From IMG/VR virus record IMGVR_UViG_3300030380_004166, positions 1 to 26,916 of that record: DNA of 26,916 bases. The stretch is one strand, 5' to 3'. Below the pieces are notes generated by a model, which worked only from the letters and a program-made list of their open reading frames with translations, searched no databases and was not told the origin of the DNA. Positions 6,351 to 11,869 of the stretch are shown one piece after another. Position numbers and translations under genes: made by a program. Position 1 is the first letter of the stretch. Each line of letters begins with the position of its first letter. Source of the stretch: a virus.

Positions 6351-6929
6351 TCATACAGTATCTCCTAGTTTTTCTGGATGCCAGACTATACTGTTTATAG
6401 TCTCGTAAGTTAATGGAATCTCCCAATCATAGGCTTCGGTTTCTGTCATACTATGACGTTGCATTTGTTTCAAATGCTCACGCACCCATTGTAAGTAGGA
6501 TGAGTCTATGTCTTCGCTGGTAGCAAATAACTTTAAACCATAGCGTGTTTTTAGAAACCAGTTACTAAAACCATGTGGCAAATTAGGAACGATAAGCACA
6601 TCTGTGATTGATAAAGGTCGCATAGGACTATGTACTATAACTTGAGGATGTTGATAGTTTTTACGTTGTTCTTCACTTCCATGCATTGTTACTTCTGCTT
6701 TTAGGATACGTTTAGTACGGTTAGTAAGACCCATGTACTCTTTATTACTTCCAAACGCAGAAGGAGAAAAGATATCAAAAACATCAGATATACTATTAAC
6801 ATGAGCAGATGCTACATGGCGATACGAACCGTTAGCAAGATGGAGTGTAACTTCTGAGATAGATGTCTGTAGACCTTCAAACAAATCACGGTCTACTTGA
6901 CATACATAAACAAGTTGTAATGGTTTCAT
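6351..6929 (-). CDS. Hypothetical protein (192 aa)
   Basis: The start follows AGGAG at six bases, within the 25-base repeat that also carries the upstream stop codon. The protein has no signal peptide or membrane segment. Recognisable blocks are HLANGSYRHVASAHVNSISDVFDIF, MGLTNRTKRILKAEVTMHG, and VLIVPNLPHGFSNWFLKTRYG, all shown only by their shortest distinctive parts (LANGSYRHVA, NRTKRILKAEV, NLPHGFSNWFLK). I do not recognise a family. A compact globular domain is likely. It precedes the gp88-family gene by 57 bases. Confidence 0.7.
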   Translation of the reverse strand: MKPLQLVYVCQVDRDLFEGLQTSISEVTLHLANGSYRHVASAHVNSISDVFDIFSPSAFGSNKEYMGLTNRTKRILKAEVTMHGSEEQRKNYQHPQVIVHSPMRPLSITDVLIVPNLPHGFSNWFLKTRYGLKLFATSEDIDSSYLQWVREHLKQMQRHSMTETEAYDWEIPLTYETINSIVWHPEKLGDTV

Positions 6930-6934
6930 AACTT

Positions 6935-6959
6935 CTCCTAGTCAAGTGATGTGTTAATT
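6935..6959. repeat. 25-base direct repeat, copy 1 (stop codon plus ribosome binding site module)
   Basis: It is identical over 25 bases to 7219-7243. On the - strand it encodes the C-terminal residues INTSLD, the TAG stop, and the AGGAG ribosome binding site of the next gene. It lies at the junction between the 91-aa and 192-aa genes. Confidence 0.9.
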
Positions 6960-7213
6960 AGATGTGTTTCCGAATGAAAGTCCAACTTTCTAATTTCAAA
7001 TTCAAAATTTTCATCAGCAAATTTCATAACGTATTTTCTTTTTAATTTTGTTAAACTAGTATCAGAAGGTCGTTTATTTTTTGGAAAGTCAGCACTAATA
7101 TGTTTATCTAGCTCTTTAATAAGTCCAACTGCTGTTGTAAAGATTAAGTTCCTATACATATTGTGTGTATCATTTTGTCTGTAGATTACTAACTGATATA
7201 CAAAAGTTTCCAT
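6938..7213 (-). CDS. Hypothetical protein (91 aa) ending in INTSLD
   Basis: The start follows AGGAG at seven bases. The body (METFVYQLVIYRQND, LIFTTAVGLIKELDKHI) reads as a strand-helix-strand small fold, and the C-terminal part is KYVMKFADENFEFEIRKLDF. No family is recognised. The last six residues and stop are shared with the adjacent 83-aa protein through the 25-base repeat, although the two proteins otherwise show no obvious similarity. Confidence 0.7.
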   Translation of the reverse strand: METFVYQLVIYRQNDTHNMYRNLIFTTAVGLIKELDKHISADFPKNKRPSDTSLTKLKRKYVMKFADENFEFEIRKLDFHSETHLINTSLD

Positions 7214-7218
7214 GTAAG

Positions 7219-7243
7219 CTCCTAGTCAAGTGATGTGTTAATT
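7219..7243. repeat. 25-base direct repeat, copy 2
   Basis: It is identical to 6935-6959, 284 bases away. It covers the end of the 83-aa gene (INTSLD, TAG) and the AGGAG that serves the 91-aa gene. The arrangement suggests that one gene was inserted by recombination at the shared junction. Confidence 0.9.
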
Positions 7244-7473
7244 GCTACGTTGAATTTGTCTCTAGCGATAATACGTCTAAGCTGGTCAGGACTAATTGTC
7301 TTGTTGTCGTTGCCAAATAAATTCATCCATATTTGTGTAGCCATGTTTGCTGGGTAATAACGCTTCGTTCCATATGTGACTCGTTGTACAAACGTGAGTG
7401 TTTCAGCATGTGGATTGCTAGACTCCGTATAATTGTCTAGCTTAATAGGGTTTTTGAACGCTGTAATGTTCAT
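7222..7473 (-). CDS. Hypothetical protein (83 aa) ending in INTSLD
   Basis: The start follows CAGGAG at seven bases and lies 17 bases from the hairpin-tail element at 7490-7536. The protein has a TFVQRVTYGTKRYYPANMATQ segment and an SPDQLRRIIARDKFNVA helix. It is soluble, slightly basic and unrecognised. The C-terminal residues are shared with the next gene through the 25-base repeat. Confidence 0.7.
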   Translation of the reverse strand: MNITAFKNPIKLDNYTESSNPHAETLTFVQRVTYGTKRYYPANMATQIWMNLFGNDNKTISPDQLRRIIARDKFNVAINTSLD

Positions 7474-7489
7474 CGTAATCTCCTGTGAA

Positions 7490-7536
7490 TTGAATAGAAA
7501 AAAGAAGAGCCCTCCCCTTCGTGGATAAGGAGAGGG
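7490..7536 (-). terminator. Hairpin plus CTTTTTTCTATT element 1
   Basis: On the - strand, CCCTCTCCTT pairs with AAGGGGAGGG (10 pairs, one G-U, 7-base loop; 7510-7536) and is followed by a U-rich tail ending TTTTTTCTATT. It is a textbook intrinsic terminator. However, it sits only 17 bases upstream of the next start codon, with no space for a new promoter, so read-through or antitermination is implied. Confidence 0.75.
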
Positions 7537-7549
7537 ATGGTTGATATTG

Positions 7550-7753
7550 TTATAAAATTTGAATAGGTTTGTAACCGCTTTCGCTTTGCTTAATACGAGT
7601 GAAGACTACAAGTTGATTGCATCTATCACAACATCTCGCATCAGGATTGCCCTCAACATAGAATGGGTCAGGGTTGTTACCCCTGTCCCACCCAGTTTCT
7701 TTGTTAACCAATGACTGATTACAAAAACAACAAGTGTTATCAAGATTGTTCAT
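7550..7753 (-). CDS. Small zinc-ribbon-like phage protein (67 aa)
   Basis: The start used is the ATG at 7753, seven bases after AGAGGAG; an earlier in-frame ATG at 7777 lacks this. The protein has TCCFCNQSL, then GWDRGNNPDPFYVEG, then ARCCDRCNQLVV. The two cysteine pairs and the GNNPDP motif match a small phage family that I recall as widespread, with a probable structural zinc site. It overlaps the end of the 265-aa gene by 14 bases. The function is unknown. Confidence 0.78.
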   Translation of the reverse strand: MNNLDNTCCFCNQSLVNKETGWDRGNNPDPFYVEGNPDARCCDRCNQLVVFTRIKQSESGYKPIQIL

Positions 7754-8537
7754 TTGCTGTCTCCTCTGAATTAACATCTGCTGTTTCTTCTGGAGCTTTG
7801 ATACCTAACTCTTCTGGAGTTGGTACACATCCCATGTTATTGAGCACACGAAAAGCGTTGTAATACTTACTGTCCATGTCTTCAACATAGTAATGAGGGT
7901 TGTCAGAAAACAAACAGCTTTCAAGTTGTCTGTAAAATGCATCTTCGCCTGTGTCTTCTGCTCTTGTTGGATACAAATGAAATTCTGGAATACCGCTTGG
8001 TGGAACTTGAAGAACCCACATTTTATCTGCACCGTATGGTTCAGTTAGCTCGCCATTCCTAGCTAATCTTTCGATGTACCTGTATTGCATACCCAGTTCA
8101 GCAAGGTCGAAATATTTCTTTTCAGCGTTTTCTGCTCTTTCGTTTAGCGTGCTAATCACTTCAGGTAACTTAGGATTCAATGCAAGATCGACAAGACTTT
8201 TCAATGAATCAACTTGTGTTTGAAGTGTATTAACTTTTTCGGTAAGGCTTTCAACTTCGGTTGGAAGTTCATCCCATTCCCTCGGAAGATTGTTTTCAAC
8301 AACTCTTTCAACGATGTATTCGATGTCTGATTCATAATCGTCCATGTCAAAAGTGTCACTAATTTTACTAGCAAGATTGTCGTCCATCCATGTTTCGATA
8401 TGGTCAGAAGTATAATTTTCCATATACGTTTCTACTCTGCCATCAATGGTGTCTTTCAACTCTTCTTCGAGTTGAGGTTTGATTGCAAGCATAATGTCAT
8501 GCGATGGAATGGTTAACTCTTGTCCTTCAACAGTCAT
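7740..8537 (-). CDS. Acidic coiled-coil hypothetical protein (265 aa)
   Basis: The start follows AAGGAG at eight bases. The N-terminal 90 residues are very acidic and helical (LEEELKDTIDGRVE, YESDIEYIVERVVE). Residues 90-150 form a likely coiled coil (PTEVESLTEKVNTLQTQVDSL). The rest is globular, with YGADKMWVLQVPPSGIP, and a disordered acidic tail (APEETADVNSEETANEQ). Acidic, coiled proteins of this kind may act as DNA mimics or scaffolds, but that is speculative here. No family is recognised. Confidence 0.72.
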   Translation of the reverse strand: MTVEGQELTIPSHDIMLAIKPQLEEELKDTIDGRVETYMENYTSDHIETWMDDNLASKISDTFDMDDYESDIEYIVERVVENNLPREWDELPTEVESLTEKVNTLQTQVDSLKSLVDLALNPKLPEVISTLNERAENAEKKYFDLAELGMQYRYIERLARNGELTEPYGADKMWVLQVPPSGIPEFHLYPTRAEDTGEDAFYRQLESCLFSDNPHYYVEDMDSKYYNAFRVLNNMGCVPTPEELGIKAPEETADVNSEETANEQS

Positions 8538-8561
8538 AATGTTCTCCTTGTCAATGAAGGT

Positions 8562-8610
8562 TAATAGAAAAAAGGGATATTCCTCCCTGTATATAAAGAG
8601 AGAGGAATAT
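8562..8610 (-). terminator. Hairpin plus CTTTTTTCTATT element 2
   Basis: On the - strand, ATATTCCTCTC pairs with GGGAGGAATAT (11 pairs; 8577-8610, 12-base loop), followed by CCCTTTTTTCTATT. The tail matches the other copies. The next start codon (8537) lies about 25 bases beyond, leaving no room for a promoter. Confidence 0.7.
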
Positions 8611-8617
8611 ATGTGGG

Positions 8618-8941
8618 TTAATTAGGAACACGAGCGTAATTTCTGATGGGAGAATCTACACCATCGTCAACTTCGATAATTTTTATGTCAAAGTTATCGT
8701 GTGTAGTGATTACTCCATCTTTGAAATGACCAATAAGTTTTATAAACTTTGGTGCATCGCAATCTTCTTCAAGATAGAAAAAGCCGTCATTGATGTAGCT
8801 GTAAGTTGAAGGTTCGAAGCCGACAGCTAAGACAAAAGAAGCTGGTACTTGTAACCAAGAATGTCCTGAGTCTGAATGCCAACATAAACGGACTGGATAA
8901 GGTACGTCTGATAATGACTTTTCTTTTATAATAGTTTTCAT
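8618..8941 (-). CDS. Conserved phage/plasmid protein with SGHSWL and YLEEDCDA motifs (107 aa)
   Basis: The start follows AAGGAG at eight bases. Characteristic pieces are WHSDSGHSWLQVP, YSYINDGFFYLEEDCDAPKF, and a hydrophobic C-terminal strand region. The D(S/P)GH-WL...YSY...YLEEDCDA pattern is one I recall from a conserved small family spread over phages and plasmids. Its function is unknown to me, and the conserved acidic EEDCD cluster could be a binding site. The family call rests on motif memory. Confidence 0.75.
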   Translation of the reverse strand: MKTIIKEKSLSDVPYPVRLCWHSDSGHSWLQVPASFVLAVGFEPSTYSYINDGFFYLEEDCDAPKFIKLIGHFKDGVITTHDNFDIKIIEVDDGVDSPIRNYARVPN

Positions 8942-8969
8942 TGGTTCTCCTTATTGTGAGTGTTAATAA

Positions 8970-9314
8970 TTAATCAGTCCAAAAACCTTGACCTTCATGG
9001 CTTTCAGGTGCTTTGTTTTCCCAAGGGGTTTCAGGATTGGTTACTAAGTTAGGACTTAAATGAGGTTTGTCTGAATGGGCAAGATTTATACCGAGATTTC
9101 TTGCTGTGTTTTCATTTGACTCAATGCCATTCATCTCTGCAACTACTACATAAAAGTCTTTACCGCCAAAGACTCCATAGCCTTCGTAATTGTCTTCTTT
9201 GTACTTGTTGCCTTTGTTGTCGATTAAGTAAACTGTTTGTACCTTTCTGCCTTTTGCAAATCGGTTCCAAATTACTTTGCGTGTGTCGTTTGTGTACCAA
9301 CTAAAAAAACCCAT
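8970..9314 (-). CDS. Conserved phage protein with MGFFSW start (114 aa)
   Basis: The start follows TTTAGGAG at nine bases. The beginning MGFFSWYTNDTRKVIW, the block YKEDNYEGYGVFGGKDFYVVVAEMN (key parts YEGYG, FGGKD), and the end PWENKAPESHEGQGFW match a family found in many phages of unrelated morphology. Its role is unknown. It is the first gene downstream of the putative promoter/operator region at 9408-9450, with a leader of about 90 bases. Confidence 0.78.
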   Translation of the reverse strand: MGFFSWYTNDTRKVIWNRFAKGRKVQTVYLIDNKGNKYKEDNYEGYGVFGGKDFYVVVAEMNGIESNENTARNLGINLAHSDKPHLSPNLVTNPETPWENKAPESHEGQGFWTD

Positions 9315-9407
9315 GATTGTTTCTCCTAAATGTTATATGAGTGTTAATAAAAAACTTCTGGAACTATTTGTTGTGTGTAACTGGTACTACAGATAACAAT
9401 GGCAATT

Positions 9408-9450
9408 AGCATACAAGTGTTAGCAATAGTAACATGTTACCGTTAGTAAC
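9408..9450 (-). promoter_or_regulatory. GTTAC/GTAAC operator cluster upstream of the MGFFSW gene
   Basis: The 12-base perfect palindrome GTAACATGTTAC (9429-9440) overlaps a second inverted pair GTTAC...GTAAC (9436-9450). On the - strand, TTACTAACGGTAACAT shares 14 of 16 positions with the promoter site at 5610. A possible -10 TATGCT (9413 to 9408) lies downstream, as in that promoter, but matches consensus at only four of six positions. A common regulator is inferred. Confidence 0.45.
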
Positions 9451-9481
9451 AAAAAGTGTTTGGAAATAACGCTTATGTCTA

Positions 9482-9543
9482 CCCGAAGTTTTTGAACTTG
9501 GGTGTTCCTCGACAGGCTGGGCATTGAGCCCAACCCATCGAGG
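9482..9543. other. Two strong hairpins without U-tract
   Basis: A 16-pair stem (9507-9543, allowing three G-U pairs, loop ATTGA) is flanked by a smaller hairpin (9482-9502, AAGTT/AACTT closed by CCC/GGG with one mismatch). Neither is followed by a T-run on either strand, so an intrinsic terminator is unlikely. It could be mRNA 3'-end protection, a processing site or an initiation structure. Together with 9408-9450 it makes up the gene-free stretch 9315-9549. Confidence 0.6.
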
Positions 9544-9549
9544 GAGTAA

Positions 9550-10092
9550 CTACACCTCTGTATCGCTAGCATCATCGTTTGTGATGCGAGGAAGCTGGAA
9601 GCCATCGACAATCTGTGCTAGTTTGCCTTTGGATTCTTCGCCAGACAGCGTTGCAAGCAAGTCAATCAATGCTTGTCTTGTCAGCGTTGTTTTGCCGACA
9701 GCAAGAACGAGATGCTTGAGCAATGCTTCGGTATCTGCATCTTCATTGCCCATAGCTTGCACAGTCTTTACGACATAAAGCGCAAGTTGCATGTTACGTC
9801 TGGTTTCAGCTTCGTGAAACAAAGGTCTGCCGTTAGTCTTTCTGCCGACAGGATGAGTTTTGACACCCATGTTGTTGGCACGAATTGCAAGACCGCCAGC
9901 AGATTCGGTGTTGATACCAATCTCACGATTAGTAAGCTGTTCCGAAGCTTGAACTGATGTAAGCTTTCTAGCTTCATCAGGTGTTGCACATAAGCCGAGA
10001 TTGACCAACACCTCAACCTGACGGTCGGTTGCTGGACGAACTGGAGTAGCCTGTTTCTGTTGTGGCTGAACAACTTCAAGTGTGTCAAACAT
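9550..10092 (-). CDS. Hypothetical protein (180 aa)
   Basis: The start follows AAGGAG at seven bases. After a proline/glutamine-rich N-terminus comes PATDRQVEVLVNLGLCATPDEARKLTSVQASEQL (key parts PATDRQ, ARKLTSVQAS), a short helical segment I have seen in several phage proteins without known role. The rest is helical (RNMQLALYVVKTVQAMG, TTLTRQALIDLLATL) and ends in an acidic disordered tail. Base composition is noticeably richer in GC than neighbouring leftward genes. The function is unknown. Confidence 0.72.
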   Translation of the reverse strand: MFDTLEVVQPQQKQATPVRPATDRQVEVLVNLGLCATPDEARKLTSVQASEQLTNREIGINTESAGGLAIRANNMGVKTHPVGRKTNGRPLFHEAETRRNMQLALYVVKTVQAMGNEDADTEALLKHLVLAVGKTTLTRQALIDLLATLSGEESKGKLAQIVDGFQLPRITNDDASDTEV

Positions 10093-10119
10093 TAGATTCT
10101 CCTTGTGATGTTGACGTTA

Positions 10120-10165
10120 ATAGAAAAAAGAGATACTCCCTCCTTCGCAAGTTAAGGAGGAAGTA
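10120..10165 (-). terminator. Hairpin plus CTTTTTTCTATT element 3
   Basis: On the - strand, TACTTCCTCCTT pairs with AAGGAGGGAGTA (12 pairs, one G-U; 10134-10165, 8-base loop), followed by TCTCTTTTTTCTATT. The next start codon is about 30 bases further, again without room for a promoter. Confidence 0.75.
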
Positions 10166-10170
10166 GTTGA

Positions 10171-10422
10171 TTAATAGCGAGTGATAGAACGCAAACGCTT
10201 TGAGAACTTGTAGTGCTTGATGCATTCCTGTATGTGATGCCCAAAGTCTGCTAGAAACCAAGGTGCAAGGATGGACGGAAAGCATAAGAGGAACATGACA
10301 ACGTAGTGCCAGATAGCGAATAGTTCTAATGAATACCAGCCGTATGCTAAGAAGGCTGTTAATGGACATACGATTGTTATCCAAAGAAAATCGATGATTG
10401 CGTAGAAGATGTTGTGTTGCAT
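10171..10422 (-). CDS. Small integral membrane protein (83 aa)
   Basis: The start follows GGAG at nine bases. Two hydrophobic segments are visible: FLWITIVCPLTAFLAYGW (about residues 12-29) and AIWHYVVMFLLCFPSILAPWF (about 36-57). A basic C-terminal tail follows (HYKFSKRLRS). Two-helix membrane topology with a cytoplasmic basic tail is likely. It is the first gene of the leftward block. Roles such as superinfection exclusion or host-membrane modification are possible but not supported by motif. Confidence 0.72.
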   Translation of the reverse strand: MQHNIFYAIIDFLWITIVCPLTAFLAYGWYSLELFAIWHYVVMFLLCFPSILAPWFLADFGHHIQECIKHYKFSKRLRSITRY

Positions 10423-10483
10423 AAGTTAGCTCCGTTTCTTTATTTGAATCAACGACATATATGTATCAATGCCGTGCGGTTTT

Positions 10484-10529
10484 AATAGAAAAAAAGGCAT
10501 ACCTCGCCTTCGTGAAGAGAGAAGAGGTA
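10484..10529 (-). terminator. Hairpin plus TTTTTTTCTATT element 4
   Basis: TACCTC/GAGGTA (10500-10505 and 10524-10529) form the stem base, with a further short paired segment inside and a bulge, so it is weaker than copies 1-3. The - strand tail is GCCTTTTTTTCTATT. No gene lies upstream of it on this strand, so it would end a leader or non-coding transcript started in 10530-10711. Confidence 0.6.
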
Positions 10530-10711
10530 GCTGAAAAGTGTTTAATCGTGGTCACAGACCGTTGAAGAGCAAGGGTAGTGGCTAGCGATCATCGGTTTTA
10601 GTATCCGAAGCATTAGCACAACCCCCATAGTGGACACGGTGTCAAAGCATCGGGGGGTCTTATATACATGTATAGGTCATATCCACACGCACTTTCCTGA
10701 AAGGAACCCGA
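10530..10711. other. Divergent structured intergenic region between leftward block and late operon
   Basis: No gene is seen. The stretch contains a short hairpin GGTCACAGACC (10550-10560), a larger imperfect one from GCTA (10581) to TAGC with an inner TCGG/CCGA pair, and a stem ACCCCC (from 10620) with GGGGGGT (ending about 10659) enclosing GACAC/GTGTC. The perfect palindrome TATACATGTATA follows at 10663-10674. Both operons should start here, but no convincing -35/-10 pair was found for either direction. It may hold non-consensus promoters, a leader RNA, or an origin. Confidence 0.5.
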
Positions 10712-10948
10712 ATGAATGTAGTCGCACCTGTTTTAACTTTTATGGCTGGCATAGTACTGACGTATATGCTGATGACCAAATACGATGCAAAGATGTTTGA
10801 TATGTGGGAAACCGCTTATAAGGTTGGTAAATCTGATGGGTACGATATTGCGAAGGCTCAGTTCAAGATGAACAGAGACAAGCTGGAGTACACCTGTGCA
10901 TTCTTATGGGCAGATGAATCTGATTTGCAAAAGAATAGGAATAAGTAG
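10712..10948 (+). CDS. Small membrane-anchored protein (78 aa), first late gene
   Basis: The start follows GAAAGGAA at good spacing. Residues 4-22 (VAPVLTFMAGIVLTYMLM) form one transmembrane or signal-anchor helix; the rest is soluble and helical (YKVGKSDGYDIAKAQFKM). A membrane-anchored protein at the head of a late operon could belong to lysis (spanin-like) or host interaction, but no lipobox or typical spanin pattern is seen. The family is unknown. Confidence 0.7.
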   Translation: MNVVAPVLTFMAGIVLTYMLMTKYDAKMFDMWETAYKVGKSDGYDIAKAQFKMNRDKLEYTCAFLWADESDLQKNRNK

Positions 10949-10950
10949 AA

Positions 10951-11214
10951 ATGGCTAGAAGATTAAATACAAGACATAGTGAGTTGTGTAGACAGAAGAT
11001 ACAGGTCACTCAATTGATTAATCGTTTGATGGGTCACATTGAGGGCAAGGTAGACTTGTCCAACTCTCAGGTTAACTCAATCAAGATATTGCTTGATAAG
11101 TCTTTGCCGAGCTTATCGGATGTTAAGACGGAGCATGTATCACAAGGTATTACATTTAACTTAAAGCTAGATGAAACTGTGACGGATGTCGTTAATAGAG
11201 AAGAGGAACAATAA
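10951..11214 (+). CDS. Probable terminase small subunit (87 aa)
   Basis: It begins two bases after the previous stop and overlaps the next start as TAATG. The protein is basic and helical at the N-terminus (ARRLNTRHSELCRQKIQVTQLINRL), followed by DLSNSQVNSIKILLDKSLPSL. This pattern, with Q-V-x-x-x-x-LLDK-LP, is one I recall from small phage proteins encoded just before the large terminase. Recognition of packaging sites is inferred from that context. It is shorter than most TerS proteins, so an alternative DNA-binding role remains open. Confidence 0.6.
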   Translation: MARRLNTRHSELCRQKIQVTQLINRLMGHIEGKVDLSNSQVNSIKILLDKSLPSLSDVKTEHVSQGITFNLKLDETVTDVVNREEEQ

Positions 11215-11501
11215 TGCCAAAGCCAATACCGTCTGGAGCCAAAGGGGCTGGAATTAGAAAACTAAAAGAAGTACGTCCTGATGTTGCTGAGAAGATGGGG
11301 TACAAGAAAGGTGGCAAGGTTAAGGCGAAATCAAAAGTTAACTCTGCTGGCAACTATACGAAGCCAGCACTTAGAAAGAGACTGTATCAACAAATTTTAA
11401 ATTCGAACTCCTATGGCACGGCTAGTGGGAAGTGGTCGGCTCGGAAAGCCCAAGCCCTAGCGAGACTCTATAAACAAAAAGGTGGGGGCTATCGTGATTA
11501 G
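11214..11501 (+). CDS. Lysine-rich phage protein with WSARKAQ motif (95 aa)
   Basis: The start overlaps the previous stop (TAATG) after GAGGAA. A basic glycine-rich N-terminus precedes the conserved-looking C-terminal half: NYTKPALRKRLYQQILN, then GKWSARKAQALARLYKQKGGGYRD. I recall this C-terminal block from many aquatic phage proteins of unknown function, usually near terminase genes. It may bind DNA, given its charge. No enzyme motif is visible. Confidence 0.72.
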   Translation: MPKPIPSGAKGAGIRKLKEVRPDVAEKMGYKKGGKVKAKSKVNSAGNYTKPALRKRLYQQILNSNSYGTASGKWSARKAQALARLYKQKGGGYRD

Positions 11502-11518
11502 TCGACATAATTTTGGAA

Positions 11519-11697
11519 TGAAAAAAGCCTTTCAAAAAAATTTTTTAAAAAAGCTAATGGAAAGAAAACAAAAGAGTTTAAAGGATTATATAAATACGCA
11601 AATAGCAAAAATGAATAGGGAAAAAGATGGCACTCAAGAAATCTCAGAAAAGCCTGAAGAAGTGGGGAAAGCAAAAGTGGAGAACAAAGTCAGGTAA
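11519..11697 (+). CDS. Possible small lysine-rich protein (59 aa), doubtful
   Basis: This frame would fill the 125 bases between two well-supported genes. It starts MKKAFQKNFLKKLMERKQKS, has only a weak GGA before the ATG, and overlaps the following DUF5872-like gene by 71 bases in another frame. An A/T homopolymer block (A7T6A6, 11534-11552) lies within it. It may equally be untranslated leader. It is listed because the gap would otherwise be empty. Confidence 0.3.
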
Positions 11698-11869
11698 GAA
11701 ATCTAGTGAGACTGGAGAAAGGTATTTGCCTGAGAAAGCCATTAAAGCTCTTACAGCGAAAGAGTATGCTCAGACGACAAAAGCAAAAAGAGAAGACACA
11801 AAGAAGGGTAAGCAACATTCAAAGCAACCTAAGAAAATTGCTAAGAAGACCAGAAGGTATAGAGCATGA
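11627..11869 (+). CDS. DUF5872-like small basic protein (80 aa)
   Basis: The start follows AGGGAAAAAG, and the stop overlaps the terminase start (ATGA). The protein is very lysine-rich with SLKKWGKQKWRTKSGKKSS, ETGERYLPEKAIKALTAKEYA, and KGKQHSKQPKKIAKKTRRYR. The KW..Q.W.TKSGK and RYLP motifs match the family I know as DUF5872, common in aquatic phage and environmental sequences. The function is unknown. Strong positive charge suggests nucleic-acid contact during packaging, an inference. Confidence 0.78.
   Translation: MALKKSQKSLKKWGKQKWRTKSGKKSSETGERYLPEKAIKALTAKEYAQTTKAKREDTKKGKQHSKQPKKIAKKTRRYRA

Noticed and set aside
9429-9440. NtcA-type site (GTA-N8-TAC) of cyanobacteria
   Set aside because: The spacing is GTA-N6-TAC, and no other cyanophage marker is seen in the window.
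10530-10711. tRNA or tRNA-like gene in the structured divergent region
   Set aside because: Several hairpins are present, but there is no T-loop GTTCRA motif, acceptor stem or cloverleaf spacing on either strand.
11482-11697. Longer version of the small lysine-rich frame starting at 11482
   Set aside because: That start lies inside the end of the preceding gene without a ribosome binding site; the ATG at 11519 was listed instead, with low confidence.
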